Below are positions 28,381 to 40,881 of a stretch of 64,000 bases of DNA, piece by piece; within the stretch, counting starts at the first letter, position 1, and each line of letters begins with the position of its first letter. Both the position numbers and the translations under genes were made by a program. The stretch is from Microbacterium lacus (lineage in GTDB: Bacteria > Actinomycetota > Actinomycetes > Actinomycetales > Microbacteriaceae), in NCBI RefSeq assembly GCF_002812805.1, contig NZ_NMUM01000005.1:372001-436000 (forward strand), in the 5' to 3' direction. Below the pieces are notes generated by a model that saw only the letters and a list, made by a program, of their open reading frames with translations, did no database searches and was not told the DNA's origin.

Positions 28381-29826
28381 CTACGTCCGTCGCCCGACGA
28401 TGTCGAGTAAGCGCGTGCGGGAGGTCGTGACCGGTCGCCACCGCGGATTTCGCTCGATCCATGGGGGAGCCATCACTTCCGGCACACCCCGATTCATCCG
28501 GATTTTCCATCCGCCGTGGTCGATGAAGCGGTGATGGTTCCAACACAACAGCACGCCGTTGTCGGTATGAGTCGGGCCGCCCTCGGCGTGATCCGTGACG
28601 TGGTGAATCTCACACCACGCGGCACGGACACCGCAGCCCGGGATGATGCATCCGCCGTCCCGCAGGGCGATCGCGCGACGCTGGTGCCGGTTGAACACCC
28701 GCTCTTCGGTGCCGATGCGGTGGATGCGGCCGTTCTCGCCGAGCAGCACGCGCTGGATGACTCCGGCGCATCCTGCGTGGGTGGCGGCGCGGACCGAAAC
28801 CGGTTCGTCGATGCCGTCGACGTGCGCCCAGCCCGTGTCGGACACGAGATCTTCGGCACGGACCGAGATCACCAGTGTGGGAGCCGCCCCGCCGATGGTC
28901 GGAAGCTGTGCGCTGGATGCCGCGACCGACAGCGCGGTCGCCAACGCATCGTGCCGCTTCTGGGCCGAGGTGCGGGGATCATCCACGACGCCGCCAGGCT
29001 CGCCGTCGCCCTCGCCCTCGGGGCGGAATGACACGCCCTCACCCACACGCGGCGACCCGATCGCATCACAGATGCGCTGGAACTGTGCCGCAACCTCGGG
29101 CAGTAGTACGCCCCGCAGCGGAACGACACCGTCGCGCGCGACGCCGAGGGTGACCCCGCGCATCCGCATCGCCTGCTCTTCCTTCGGCTCTGCGCCGTCT
29201 TGGTCGAGCGCTGCGGCCCACGCCTGGGCCTGCACACGCAGCAGATCGGCGCAGACGGGCGGCGCACCATCCGGACCGGTACCGCTCGCCTCGGCCGCGA
29301 GCACCGCGTCGGCCACGCGCAGCGACTCGAGCGGCACGCGCTGGCTCATCGCCTCGAGTGGCCCGGACACCGCGATCAGCCCGTCGATCCCGACCTCGCC
29401 CTCCAACAACACCGAGCGCATCGCGGGCAGGAGCGCGGGTAGCGCCCCGCCGCTCAACGACTCGCCCAGTGCGACACCCTTTGCCCCGCGCTGCAGGCGA
29501 GCAGCGGATGCCGGACCCATCCGCGTCGCCCGTTGCACGAGCTCGCTCACATCGTGACATCCGCGCCGCGCCGTCAGCCTCAGGTCGCGATCGGGGCCCG
29601 CAGAGCGGCGCACGACCTCGCCAACTGACTCCACGAGCACCGCGTCGGTGAGTCGCTGCAACTCGGCCGCGAGTGTCAGTGCGCGCACCACCTGGTCATC
29701 GCTTGCGGCCAGAATCTGGCCGTTACCCAGCTCGCCGATCACAACGGCACGCGCCTGCTCGATGGCGCCTTCGAGGTGATCGAGCAGTGCTTCCATACCC
29801 TCAATTCTGCCGAGGGCCACCGACAT
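28381..29826 (-). CDS. HNH endonuclease-like protein with DUF222 (13E12-type) domain
   Basis: A 481-residue protein with an N-terminal DUF222 region (about 15-330) and a C-terminal HNH motif: CGVRAAWCEIHHVTDHAEGG, then NGVLLCWNHHRFIDH, with both zinc Cys pairs and catalytic His present. These proteins occur in many copies in actinobacterial genomes and relate to the mycobacterial 13E12 repeat family; their function and mobility are unknown. ATG 29826 gives the longest form, and ATG 29796 (MEALLDHLEG) is an alternative. No flanking repeats or partner gene were seen. Confidence 0.85.
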   Translation of the reverse strand: MSVALGRIEGMEALLDHLEGAIEQARAVVIGELGNGQILAASDDQVVRALTLAAELQRLTDAVLVESVGEVVRRSAGPDRDLRLTARRGCHDVSELVQRATRMGPASAARLQRGAKGVALGESLSGGALPALLPAMRSVLLEGEVGIDGLIAVSGPLEAMSQRVPLESLRVADAVLAAEASGTGPDGAPPVCADLLRVQAQAWAAALDQDGAEPKEEQAMRMRGVTLGVARDGVVPLRGVLLPEVAAQFQRICDAIGSPRVGEGVSFRPEGEGDGEPGGVVDDPRTSAQKRHDALATALSVAASSAQLPTIGGAAPTLVISVRAEDLVSDTGWAHVDGIDEPVSVRAATHAGCAGVIQRVLLGENGRIHRIGTEERVFNRHQRRAIALRDGGCIIPGCGVRAAWCEIHHVTDHAEGGPTHTDNGVLLCWNHHRFIDHGGWKIRMNRGVPEVMAPPWIERNPRWRPVTTSRTRLLDIVGRRT

Positions 29827-29938
29827 TGAGCGCCGGTTTCGGCCCGATCAAGCGTGAATAATGGGGTGTCTCGAGAAATTCTTTGTGCGCGACTTTCGAT
29901 GGGCCTGTCACGGTGCGCCGACAGGTCCCGACAACAGG

Positions 29939-32489
<2,551 letters not shown>

Positions 32490-32517
32490 CCCGTCGGTCA
32501 CGCCCGCGCGCCCGCGC

Positions 32518-32793
32518 GAGGGTGTCTGTTCCATCGCCGAGGGTGCCCGTTCCATGCCCGAGGATGCCTGTTCTAACTCTCGAGGGTGCCTGTTCTAACT
32601 CTCGAGGGTGCCCGTTTTTGGATACCGAGGTTTCACATTCTGCAGCGGGAGGCGTCCTTGCGCGTGTCGAACGGGCATTCTCGCGTCTGAAACGGGCACC
32701 TTCGGGCCGCAGAACGGGCACTCTCGCGGCCCAAACGGGCACTCTCGCGCGGTGGAATGGGCACCCTCGCGCCTCAGAACGGGCACCCTCGCG
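32518..32793. repeat. Array of 11 short repeats in two opposed halves, 21-22 nt period
   Basis: Five copies of a motif near GAGGGTGCCCGTTC read on the plus strand (starts 32518, 32539, 32560, 32582, 32604). Six copies then read on the minus strand between 32666 and 32793. Spacing within each half is always 21 or 22 nt. The halves are separated by about 50 bp of unique sequence. The array fills the 312-bp gap between convergent leuA and the TRIC-like gene. No reading frame with a plausible start, ribosome site or known domain was found in it. Confidence 0.85.
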
Positions 32794-32801
32794 GGACCTG
32801 T

Positions 32802-33485
32802 CTACGGCTTGACGATCGGCAGCACGCCCGTCTCGGCCGCAACGCGGCGCCGGTACAGCATACGCTGTTCCGGTAGCGAGAGGTCGAACACAACCGCCAG
32901 CACCCGGATGACAGCGGTCACGACTATGCCGGCGATCGCGGCCGGGACGATCGCAAGACCGAGTGTCGACGAGACCGCCAGCACGAGGCATCCGGCTCCT
33001 GCCGCGACGGCGTAGAGCGAACCTACGTGCATGACGGCGACCGGAAGCCCCATGATCACATCGCGCAAGATCGACCCGCCGACGGCCGCGACGACACCGA
33101 CGAATACGGCCGGCACGACCGGCAGCCCCACGGCCAGCGCCTTGCTGGTTCCGAACGCACCGAACAGCCCGATGACGATCGCGTCGAGCCCGACGATCAC
33201 GCCGTTCACACGCCGGAACAGCCCGGCGAGCAGCATTCCGACCAGCGACGCCGCGACGGCCGTCAGCAGGTACCAGTTGCTCTGCAGTGTCGACGGCGGA
33301 AGCCCGAGCAGCAGGTCACGGATGAGTCCGCCGCCCATGCCGATCACGATGCCGATGATCGCAACCCCGAGCAGATCCAGACGCCGCTGCCCCTGGAATC
33401 CGGAAGCGAACAGTGCACCCTGGATGCCTCCCAGCGCCACGGCTGTGAGGTCGGCCCAGAGGGGGATCATGAAGAGGGGTTCCAC
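32802..33485 (-). CDS. TRIC family cation channel protein (UPF0126)
   Basis: A 227-residue membrane protein with two UPF0126 repeats and about seven helices. Each repeat has the Gly-rich signature: [13 protein letters not shown] (first) and [13 protein letters not shown] (second). Prokaryotic TRIC proteins form trimeric potassium/sodium channels; older annotation links YicG to glycine uptake. Convergent with leuA and divergent from recO. Confidence 0.9.
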   Translation of the reverse strand: MEPLFMIPLWADLTAVALGGIQGALFASGFQGQRRLDLLGVAIIGIVIGMGGGLIRDLLLGLPPSTLQSNWYLLTAVAASLVGMLLAGLFRRVNGVIVGLDAIVIGLFGAFGTSKALAVGLPVVPAVFVGVVAAVGGSILRDVIMGLPVAVMHVGSLYAVAAGAGCLVLAVSSTLGLAIVPAAIAGIVVTAVIRVLAVVFDLSLPEQRMLYRRRVAAETGVLPIVKP

Positions 33486-33576
33486 CTGTCCATTCTCGCC
33501 GCCGCGGCACCGTCAGACCGGCACCCGTGGGCGAGCCGCGCGACCCGGTGTTGCCGCACCGCCGGATAATGGACCG

Positions 33577-34305
33577 GTGCCCACTTACCGCGACGAGGTC
33601 GTGATCCTCCGCACCCACAAGCTGGGCGAAGCGGACCGGATCATCACGATGCTTAGCCGTCGTCACGGCAAGGTCCGCGCGGTCGCGAAGGGTGTGCGAC
33701 GCACGGCCTCCCGCTTTGGGGCTCGCCTCGAGCCGTTCATGGTCGCGGATGTGCAGCTCTACGCCGGGCGGAACCTCGACATCGTGCAACAGGCCGAGAG
33801 CCTCGGCTCGTACGGCGCCGACATCGTCGTGCACTACGAGCGCTTCACGGCCGCGAACGCGATGGTCGAGACCGCCGATCGACTCAACGAGTCCGAGGCG
33901 ACACCCCAGCAGTACCTGTTGCTCGTGGGTGGTCTGCGCGCCCTGGCGCGCGGTGAGCACGATTCGCGCAGCGTGCTCGACTCGTACCTGCTGCGGGTCA
34001 TGGCTCTCTCGGGCTGGGCACCGAGCCTCGGCGATTGCGCCCGTTGCGGCGCCATCGGCCCGAACGACTACTTCGTCGCCCAGCTCGGCGGCATCGTCTG
34101 CAACGACTGCGCCCCTCCGGGCAGCGCGCGCATCGGCCCCGAGGCCGTCCAGCAGCTCGGTGCGCTGATGGCGGGGGAGTGGGATGTCGTGGCCGCGGCT
34201 GCCCCGCGCGCCCTGGCCGCCGCATCCGGCGTCGTCGCGGCGTACACGCAGTGGCACCTTGAGCGAGGCATCCGCTCGCTCGCGCACCTCGAAGGACCTC
34301 GATGA
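33577..34305 (+). CDS. recO: DNA repair protein RecO
   Basis: A 242-residue recombination mediator that loads RecA with RecR. The N-terminal OB fold starts [20 protein letters not shown] and includes [20 protein letters not shown]. The C-terminal part has a zinc site, CARC with CNDC. GTG 33577 is chosen because GATAAT lies 6 nt upstream (leaderless) and it gives the conserved N-terminus. The stop overlaps uppS by 4 nt. Confidence 0.95.
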   Translation: MPTYRDEVVILRTHKLGEADRIITMLSRRHGKVRAVAKGVRRTASRFGARLEPFMVADVQLYAGRNLDIVQQAESLGSYGADIVVHYERFTAANAMVETADRLNESEATPQQYLLLVGGLRALARGEHDSRSVLDSYLLRVMALSGWAPSLGDCARCGAIGPNDYFVAQLGGIVCNDCAPPGSARIGPEAVQQLGALMAGEWDVVAAAAPRALAAASGVVAAYTQWHLERGIRSLAHLEGPR

Positions 34306-35117
34306 GCCCCAAGCCCTACACGCACAAGGATGCCGTGCCGTATCGCCCCCTCGATTGGACGGGCGTATACCCGCCGGCGTTCCCGTCGGGCTCGGTCCCC
34401 GAGCACGTGGCGATCGTCATGGACGGAAACGGTCGCTGGGCGAACCGCCGTGGACTGTCACGCGTCGAGGGACACAAGGCGGGTGAGGCGTCGCTCCTCG
34501 ACGTCGTCGCAGGGGCGATCCAGGCGGGCGTGAAGCACCTGTCGGTCTACGCGTTCTCGACCGAAAACTGGCGGCGGTCTCCGGACGAGGTTCGCTTTCT
34601 GATGGGCTTCAACCGTGACGTGCTGCATCGCCGACGCGATCAACTGAACGAGTGGGGTGTACGCATTCGATGGTCCGGCCGCAAGCCCCGGCTGTGGGGT
34701 TCGGTCATCAAAGAGTTGCAGCACGCCGAGCAGCTCACGGCGAGCAACGACGTGCTGACGCTGACGATGTGCGTGAACTACGGCGGTCGAGTCGAACTCG
34801 TCGATGCGATGCGGCAGATCGCCGAGGATGTCGCACGGGGACGCATCCGTCCCTCCGCCGTCACCGAGAAGCTGATCCGGCGCCACCTGTACGTGCCGGA
34901 CATGCCCGACGTCGACCTGTTCATCAGGTCGAGTGGCGAACAGCGCACCTCGAACTTTTTGCTGTGGGAGTCGGCCTACGCCGAGTTCGTCTTCCTGGAC
35001 ACACTGTGGCCCGACTTCTCGCGCGCCGACCTGTGGCAGGGCATCGAGCTGTACCTCGACCGCGACCGCCGCTTCGGTGGCGCGATTGACACACCCGGCG
35101 CCGCGGACGTCCCGTAG
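34302..35117 (+). CDS. uppS: Isoprenyl transferase (UppS-type cis-prenyltransferase)
   Basis: A 271-residue cis-prenyltransferase making polyprenyl diphosphate carriers for cell-wall synthesis. The catalytic region is [10 protein letters not shown] with Asp41; later come [17 protein letters not shown] and the [15 protein letters not shown] pyrophosphate-binding segment. Product length (C50 or C55 type) cannot be told from sequence here. The ATG overlaps the recO stop, a conserved recO-uppS pairing. Confidence 0.95.
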   Translation: MSPKPYTHKDAVPYRPLDWTGVYPPAFPSGSVPEHVAIVMDGNGRWANRRGLSRVEGHKAGEASLLDVVAGAIQAGVKHLSVYAFSTENWRRSPDEVRFLMGFNRDVLHRRRDQLNEWGVRIRWSGRKPRLWGSVIKELQHAEQLTASNDVLTLTMCVNYGGRVELVDAMRQIAEDVARGRIRPSAVTEKLIRRHLYVPDMPDVDLFIRSSGEQRTSNFLLWESAYAEFVFLDTLWPDFSRADLWQGIELYLDRDRRFGGAIDTPGAADVP

Positions 35118-35171
35118 ATCGAACATGCGTGTGCGGGAATACGCGCGGATGCATCGGGCGTTGAGCACGGT

Positions 35172-35864
35172 ATGACGGATGCCATCAAGATCGACGTGTG
35201 GAGCGATATCGCTTGCCCCTGGTGCTACATCGGCAAGCGGAATCTGGAGAACGGATTGGCCGAAGCATCCGCGGATCCCGACGGCCCCCGCGTCGAGGTG
35301 ACGTATCACTCGTACGAATTGTCTCCGGATACTCCGGTCGACTTCGAGGGTGACGAGGTCTCGTACCTGGCGAACCACAAGGGCGTGCCGCTCGAGCAGG
35401 CACGCGAGATGATCGACCGCGTGACGGATGTCGCCGCGGGATCCGGTCTCGCCTACCGCTACGACCTGCTGAAGCACACGAACACCGTCAAGGCCCACGA
35501 GCTGCTTCACTTCGCCAAGCACCAGGGACGTCAGCTCGACATGGCCGAGCGTCTGATGGCGGCTTACTTCATCGAGGGCAAGCACGTGGGTCGTATCGAT
35601 GACCTGGTCGCCCTCGCGGTCGAGGTCGGGCTCGACGCGGACGAGACGCGCGAGGCCCTCGAGTCAGGGCGCTACCTCGCGGATGTTCGCGCGGATCAGG
35701 CCCAGGCCCAGACGTATGGAATCAACGGGGTGCCGTTCTTCGTGATCGACGGCAAGTACGGCGTGAGCGGCGCCCAGCCGCCCGAGGCGTTCGCGCAGAT
35801 CGCCCGCCAGGTTTGGTCCGAGCGCCGTGAGGCCGCGAGCGAAGCCGAGGCTGTCGGGGCCTGA
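35172..35864 (+). CDS. DsbA family oxidoreductase (FrnE-like)
   Basis: A 230-residue thioredoxin-fold protein with inserted helical domain. The redox motif is CPWC (15-18) in DIACPWCYIGKRN, and the cis-Pro loop is NGVPFFVIDGKYGVSGAQ. There is no signal peptide, so it is probably cytoplasmic, as in the FrnE group. Ends 12 bp from the convergent glutathione peroxidase gene. Target proteins are unknown. Confidence 0.92.
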   Translation: MTDAIKIDVWSDIACPWCYIGKRNLENGLAEASADPDGPRVEVTYHSYELSPDTPVDFEGDEVSYLANHKGVPLEQAREMIDRVTDVAAGSGLAYRYDLLKHTNTVKAHELLHFAKHQGRQLDMAERLMAAYFIEGKHVGRIDDLVALAVEVGLDADETREALESGRYLADVRADQAQAQTYGINGVPFFVIDGKYGVSGAQPPEAFAQIARQVWSERREAASEAEAVGA

Positions 35865-35876
35865 CGTCGTCGAGGG

Positions 35877-36380
35877 TCAGCTGGGCAGGTTGCTCTCGAT
35901 GACCGAGACGATGGCCGGGTCGTCGGGCTTCACGGTCGGGCGGAAGCGGTGCACGGTTCCGCCGGGCGTGAGCACGAACTTCTCGAAGTTCCAGATGATC
36001 GGGCCGTGCGCGCCCTCGAAGTCTTTGGCCTTCTTCAACGCCTTGTAGATCGGCGCGGCGCCGCCGCCGTTGACCTTGACCTTGTCGAAGATCGGGAACG
36101 TGATGCCCCAGTTGACGGCGCAGTAGTCGAGGATCTCGTCGATCGATCCCGGCTCCTGGCCCATGAACTGGTTGCACGGGAAGCCGAGAACGGTGAAGCC
36201 GCGGTCACCATAGGTGCGCTGAAGCTCTTCGAGCTGCTCGTACTGCGGGGCGAGGCCGCACTTCGACGCGACGTTCACGATCAAGATGACCTTGTCGCCG
36301 TACTCGGAGAGCGAAGCGGTGCCTCCGTCCGCGGTGTGGAAGGGGATGTCTCGGATGTCCACAACGGTCTCGCTGGTCAT
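35877..36380 (-). CDS. Glutathione peroxidase family thiol peroxidase
   Basis: A 167-residue peroxidase. The peroxidatic Cys41 lies in NVASKCGLAPQY, with the family segments GFPCNQFMGQEPG and WNFEKFVL (Gln and Trp of the catalytic tetrad visible). Members of this type in bacteria usually use thioredoxin or mycothiol-linked systems rather than glutathione; that is family knowledge. ATG 36380 is chosen over a GTG 9 nt upstream because TATCGT lies 7 nt before it. Confidence 0.93.
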   Translation of the reverse strand: MTSETVVDIRDIPFHTADGGTASLSEYGDKVILIVNVASKCGLAPQYEQLEELQRTYGDRGFTVLGFPCNQFMGQEPGSIDEILDYCAVNWGITFPIFDKVKVNGGGAAPIYKALKKAKDFEGAHGPIIWNFEKFVLTPGGTVHRFRPTVKPDDPAIVSVIESNLPS

Positions 36381-36442
36381 GTTGTCCACGATACGACCAC
36401 GCGTCGCGGCGAGGGGCGGGTTATGTCTGGGAGAATGGAAAG

Positions 36443-37597
36443 ATGTCCGGCCTTCTTGCTTCCGCGCCGACGTTGCGCATCGGGCCGCTCGCTCTCGATG
36501 TTCCCGTCGTGCTTGCGCCGATGGCGGGCATCACGAACACGGCGTTCCGGCGCCTGTGCCGCGAGTACGGCGCCGGCCTCTATGTCAGCGAGATGATCAC
36601 GTCTCGGGCACTGGTCGAGCGCAACGCGACGACCATGCGACTGATTCAGCACCACGAGTCCGAGACGCCCCGTTCGATTCAGCTCTACGGCGTCGACCCG
36701 GTGACGGTCGCCGAGGCCGTTCGCATCATCGTGTCCGAAGACCACGCCGACCACGTCGACCTGAACTTCGGATGCCCCGTGCCCAAGGTCACGAAGAAGG
36801 GCGGGGGAGCGGCGCTGCCGTGGAAGCTCGGCCTGTTCCGCGACATCGTCGAGGGCGCTGTGAAGGCGGCCGGTGACGTTCCGCTGACGATCAAGATGCG
36901 CAAGGGCATCGACGACGACCACCTGACCTACCTCGAGGCCGGACGCATCGCCGAGGGCGCGGGTGTCGCATCCGTCGCCCTCCACGCACGCACGGCCGCA
37001 CAGTTCTATTCGGGCCAAGCCGACTGGTCGGCGATCACGAAGCTCAAAGAGATCGTGACGAGCGTGCCGGTGCTCGGCAACGGCGACATTTGGTCGGCCG
37101 ACGATGCCGTGCGCATGATGTCAGAGACCGGATGCGACGGGGTTGTCGTGGGACGCGGATGCCTCGGGCGCCCGTGGCTCTTCGGTGAGCTGGCCTCGGC
37201 GTTCGGTGCGGAGACTCCCGCAGTCGATGCCGACCTGGGGTTCGTCGCCCGTGCCTTCCGCCGCCACGCCGAACTCCTGGTCGAGTTCTTCGAAGACGAG
37301 GGTCGTGGATGCCGCGACATCCGCAAGCACGTCGCCTGGTATTTCAAGGGTTACCCCGTAGGCGGTGAGACGCGGGCGAGCCTCGCGACCGCCTCGACGC
37401 TGGACGAGATCGACGAACTCCTCGCCGAGTTGCCGCTCGACGCACCGTACCCGGGCGCTGCCGCCGAGGGTCAGCGAGGTCGCGCCGGCACCCCGAAGCG
37501 CCCCGCCCTACCCGATCGCTGGCTCGAGAGCCGCGACCTCGACGTGGCCGAGAGCCGCGAAATCGCGGCCGCAGAGTTGCACCACAGTGGTGGATAA
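36443..37597 (+). CDS. dusB: tRNA-dihydrouridine synthase (DusB type)
   Basis: A 384-residue FMN enzyme that reduces uridines in tRNA D-loops. It begins with LAPMAGITNTAFRRLCREYG, has catalytic Cys111 in NFGCPVPKV followed by KKGGGAAL, and VHARTAAQFY-like (LHARTAAQFYSG) and GNGDIW segments. GGAAAG precedes the ATG. Its stop lies inside a 15-bp tandem repeat that also forms the start of dgt. Confidence 0.93.
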   Translation: MSGLLASAPTLRIGPLALDVPVVLAPMAGITNTAFRRLCREYGAGLYVSEMITSRALVERNATTMRLIQHHESETPRSIQLYGVDPVTVAEAVRIIVSEDHADHVDLNFGCPVPKVTKKGGGAALPWKLGLFRDIVEGAVKAAGDVPLTIKMRKGIDDDHLTYLEAGRIAEGAGVASVALHARTAAQFYSGQADWSAITKLKEIVTSVPVLGNGDIWSADDAVRMMSETGCDGVVVGRGCLGRPWLFGELASAFGAETPAVDADLGFVARAFRRHAELLVEFFEDEGRGCRDIRKHVAWYFKGYPVGGETRASLATASTLDEIDELLAELPLDAPYPGAAAEGQRGRAGTPKRPALPDRWLESRDLDVAESREIAAAELHHSGG

Positions 37598-37648
37598 AGG
37601 CGTGGTGGATAAAGGCGTGGCGGACAAGGGCGTGGCGGACAAGGGCGT
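37587..37648 (+). repeat. 15-bp tandem repeat across the dusB stop and dgt start
   Basis: About four copies of a 15-bp unit, the first GTGGATAAAGGCGTG and later ones GCGGACAAGGGCGTG, span 37587-37648. Each copy encodes V/A-D-K-G-V in the dgt frame and supplies an in-frame GTG. The first copy also contains the TAA stop of dusB in the other frame. Confidence 0.8.
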
Positions 37649-38987
37649 GGCGGCTCACGCCAGGAAAGAACCCGCAGCGATCCGCACGGACGGCTACGGC
37701 GAGCACGCGACCGAGCGTTTCCACGTCGAGGAACATCGCTCGAAGCGCGACGATTTCGCCCGTGACCGGGCGCGCGTCCTGCATTCCGCGGCCCTCCGCC
37801 GCCTCGCCGCCAAGACCCAGGTGCTGAGCCCGGCGAGCCCGGCCGACTTCGCCCGCAACCGCCTCACGCACTCGCTCGAGGTGGCGCAGGTGGGCCGTGA
37901 GCTCGCGACCTGGCTGGAACTCGCCCCCGATGTCGTCGATGCGGCCTGCCTCAGCCACGACCTCGGGCACCCGCCGTTCGGGCACAACGGCGAGCGTGCG
38001 CTCAACGACTGGGCCGATGACATCGGCGGGTTCGAGGGCAATGCGCAGACCCTGCGGATCATCTCGCGCCTCGAACCGAAGGTGATCGACGCCGACGGGC
38101 ACAGCGTCGGCCTGAACCTCACGCGGGCCAGCCTCGACGCGACCTGCAAGTATCCGTGGACGTCGGAGCATCCGCTGCCCGACGCGGGCGGACGCCTGAA
38201 GTACGGCGTCTACGCCGACGACGAGTCCGTCTTCCGTTGGATGCGCGAGGGCGCCCCCGGCCGTGTGCGGTGCATCGAGGCCGAGGTCATGGACCTGGCC
38301 GATGACATCGCCTACTCGGTGCACGACTTCGAAGACGCTGTGACGAACGGATACCTCGATCCGCGCCGTCTCTCGGATCCGGCCGAACACCAGGCGCTCG
38401 TCACGGCGCTCCAGGCGTGGGTCGGTTTCGACTTCGCCCGGGACGAGCTCGACGACGCGCTGTATCGCCTGACGCGGATGCCGGAGTGGATCACCTCGTT
38501 CGACGGATCGCGCGCCGCCCTCGGTCGATTGAAAAATCTCACGAGCGACCTGATCGGACGCTTCGCGCGCGCCGCCACGACTGCGACGCGCGAGGCTTAT
38601 CCCGCCCGCACCCTGACGCGGTACAGCGCCCACGTGGTCGTGCCGCGTGTCGTCGAGGCGGAGGTCGCCGCACTCAAGGGCATGGTCGGCGCCTTCGTCG
38701 TATCGATCGATGGACGCAAGACGCTCTACAAGGAGCAGAGGCGGATGCTCAAACGCCTCGCAACCGCTCTCTGGGAGGCGGGCCCGGCCCAGCTGACCCC
38801 CGCGCTGCGCGGTGACTTCCTGGCCGCGGACTCCGATGCCGCCCGTCGCCGCGTCATCGTGGACCAGGTCGCCAGCCTCACCGACCAGGACGCCCTGTCA
38901 TGGCACGAGCGACTCCTCGGCGAGGTGGATGCGGGCGCCCTCGGCATCTGGACCCCGGGCTCGCGTCCCTGGTCGAAGGACAGCTGA
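37590..38987 (+). CDS. dgt: Deoxyguanosinetriphosphate triphosphohydrolase-like protein
   Basis: About 465 residues, HD-domain dNTPase family. Metal and substrate motifs: HSAALRRLAAKTQV, RNRLTHSLEVAQVGRE, and SHDLGHPPFGHNGE (the HD pair). Members hydrolyse dNTPs to deoxynucleosides and triphosphate. The start is ambiguous: in-frame GTG codons occur at 37587, 37590, 37602, 37605 and further along in a tandem repeat, and homologs would be needed to decide. The stop overlaps the dnaG ATG by one base, giving a dusB-dgt-dnaG operon. Confidence 0.92.
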   Translation: MDKGVVDKGVADKGVADKGVAAHARKEPAAIRTDGYGEHATERFHVEEHRSKRDDFARDRARVLHSAALRRLAAKTQVLSPASPADFARNRLTHSLEVAQVGRELATWLELAPDVVDAACLSHDLGHPPFGHNGERALNDWADDIGGFEGNAQTLRIISRLEPKVIDADGHSVGLNLTRASLDATCKYPWTSEHPLPDAGGRLKYGVYADDESVFRWMREGAPGRVRCIEAEVMDLADDIAYSVHDFEDAVTNGYLDPRRLSDPAEHQALVTALQAWVGFDFARDELDDALYRLTRMPEWITSFDGSRAALGRLKNLTSDLIGRFARAATTATREAYPARTLTRYSAHVVVPRVVEAEVAALKGMVGAFVVSIDGRKTLYKEQRRMLKRLATALWEAGPAQLTPALRGDFLAADSDAARRRVIVDQVASLTDQDALSWHERLLGEVDAGALGIWTPGSRPWSKDS

Positions 38988-40852
38988 TGGCGGGGCGGAT
39001 CGCTCAGGCCGACGTCGAAGAGGTCAAGGCCCGCACGAACATCGTCGACATCGTGGGGGAGCGCGTCGCCCTGAAATCGGCGGGTGTCGGTTCGATGAAG
39101 GGGCTCTGCCCGTTCCACGACGAGCGCAGTCCGAGCTTCCACGTCCGCCCGCAAGTGGGTTTCTACCACTGCTTCGGATGCGGGGAGTCGGGGGACGTCT
39201 ACACGTTCCTGCGGAAGATGGACCACGTGACGTTCACCGACGCCGTCGAACGCCTGGCCGCTCGCATCGGGTTCACGCTGCACTACGAAGAAGGCGGCGG
39301 TCCCGCACCCGAGACGAGTGGGCGGGCACGTCTGTATGCCGCCAACCAGACTGCGGCGGCCTGGTTCCAGAGCCAGTTGTCGACTCCCGAGGCCGAGGCG
39401 GCCCGGCGATTCCTCGGCGAGCGCGGGTTCGATGCCGGAGCCGCCGCGCACTTCGGAGTCGGCTACGCGCCGAAGGGGTGGGACAACGCGCTGAAGGCGC
39501 TCACCGCCGAGGGTTTCTCGCGCGAAGAGCTCACGACCGCGGGCCTGATGTCGCAGGGCCAGCGGGGCGTCTACGACCGGTTCCGAGGTCGGTTGGTGTG
39601 GCCCATCCGTGACGTGACGGGTCAGACGGTCGGATTCGGCGCCCGCCACCTGTACGAGGACGATCAGGGCCCCAAGTACCTGAACACCCCCGAGACCCCG
39701 ATCTATCACAAGTCGCAGGTGCTCTACGGGCTCGACCTCGCCAAGCGCGATATCTCGCGCGCAGACCAGGTCGTGGTCGTCGAGGGGTACACCGATGTCA
39801 TGGCCTGCCACCTGGCGGGCATCACGACGGCGATCGCGACCTGTGGCACCGCGTTCGGAACCGACCACATCACGGTTCTGCGGCGCGTGATGGGCGACGA
39901 CAAAGCGTCCGGCGAGGTCATCTTCACGTTCGACCCGGATGCCGCGGGGCAGAAGGCGGCACTGCGTGCCTTCGCCGAAGAGAAGCGGTTCTCGGCCCAG
40001 ACCTATGTGGCCGTAGCGCCCGAAGGTCTCGACCCGTGCGATCTGCGGCTGCACCGCGGTGACGCCGCGGTCCGCGCCCTGCTCGAGCACAAGCAGCCCA
40101 TGTACGAATTCGTGATCGATCGACGGATCGCGGACTACGATCTCGCGAGCGTCGAGGGACGGATCGGGGCGCTGCGGGCGGCGGCACCGATCGTCGCAGA
40201 CATCCGCGACCCGTCGCTCCGCCCCGGCTACACCCGGGTACTCGCCCGTCGCCTCGGCATGGACATCGGCGAGGTCCGTCCCGCGGTCGAGCGCGCGGCC
40301 CGGGGTGCGGCGCGTGAGGGAGGCCGTGCCGACCAGGCTGCCAAGCAGGGGACCGCAGCGGACGGTGGGCCCGCGCCGGTTGCGGCCGTCACGCTCGCCA
40401 ACCTGCCGCACACCCCCGACGTGCTGCTCGAACGCGACGCGGTCATGGCATTCCTGCAGTATGGACACACGGTCCCCGAGGAGTTGCGGGCGCGCGCGTT
40501 CGCCCAACCGATGCGACACCCGGGGCTCGAGGCCGTCCGCGAGTCGATCGCAACAGGAGACCCCGCACGTCCCGGTTGGGCGCTGACGGCGATCGAGAAC
40601 GTGCGCGAGCCCTACCGCGGGCTCGCGGCGGAACTTCTCGCCGCACCGTTCCCCGCGCGGGACGAGCAGAGCGCCCGGGCATCCGCGGTCTCGCTCGCTC
40701 GCCGAATGCTGGCGCGCGCGATCGATCGCGAGAAGACGGAGTTGCTGAGCGCGGTCCAGCGGGTTCCGGCTGCCTCGGATGAGGGGCGCACCCTGCGGAT
40801 GCGCCTTCGCGATCTCGATGCGCAGCGACACGCGTTGCTTACCGAAGACTGA
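38987..40852 (+). CDS. dnaG: DNA primase
   Basis: A 621-residue primase that makes RNA primers for replication. The zinc-binding domain has Cys41, His44, Cys62 and Cys65 (CPFH...HCFGC). The RNA polymerase core and TOPRIM domain follow ([12 protein letters not shown], then [12 protein letters not shown]), and the C-terminal DnaB-interacting part runs to the end. The start shares one base with the dgt stop. Length is normal for actinobacteria. Confidence 0.97.
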   Translation: MAGRIAQADVEEVKARTNIVDIVGERVALKSAGVGSMKGLCPFHDERSPSFHVRPQVGFYHCFGCGESGDVYTFLRKMDHVTFTDAVERLAARIGFTLHYEEGGGPAPETSGRARLYAANQTAAAWFQSQLSTPEAEAARRFLGERGFDAGAAAHFGVGYAPKGWDNALKALTAEGFSREELTTAGLMSQGQRGVYDRFRGRLVWPIRDVTGQTVGFGARHLYEDDQGPKYLNTPETPIYHKSQVLYGLDLAKRDISRADQVVVVEGYTDVMACHLAGITTAIATCGTAFGTDHITVLRRVMGDDKASGEVIFTFDPDAAGQKAALRAFAEEKRFSAQTYVAVAPEGLDPCDLRLHRGDAAVRALLEHKQPMYEFVIDRRIADYDLASVEGRIGALRAAAPIVADIRDPSLRPGYTRVLARRLGMDIGEVRPAVERAARGAAREGGRADQAAKQGTAADGGPAPVAAVTLANLPHTPDVLLERDAVMAFLQYGHTVPEELRARAFAQPMRHPGLEAVRESIATGDPARPGWALTAIENVREPYRGLAAELLAAPFPARDEQSARASAVSLARRMLARAIDREKTELLSAVQRVPAASDEGRTLRMRLRDLDAQRHALLTED

Positions 40853-40881
40853 ATTCCCGCCCGGCGCGTGTGATCCGGGGC

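Noticed and set aside
28381..29826. Mobile element or intein at the HNH/DUF222 gene
   Set aside because: No terminal repeats, target duplication or host-protein split was seen; the family is commonly a free-standing gene.
32518..32793. CRISPR array
   Set aside because: Repeats are about 14 bp and imperfect, the gaps between them are only 7-8 nt, half of them are inverted, and no cas gene is near.
32608..33015. Open frames running through the repeat array
   Set aside because: Their protein is just the translated repeat (GTL/GHSR-like units) with no start signal, so it is not treated as a gene.
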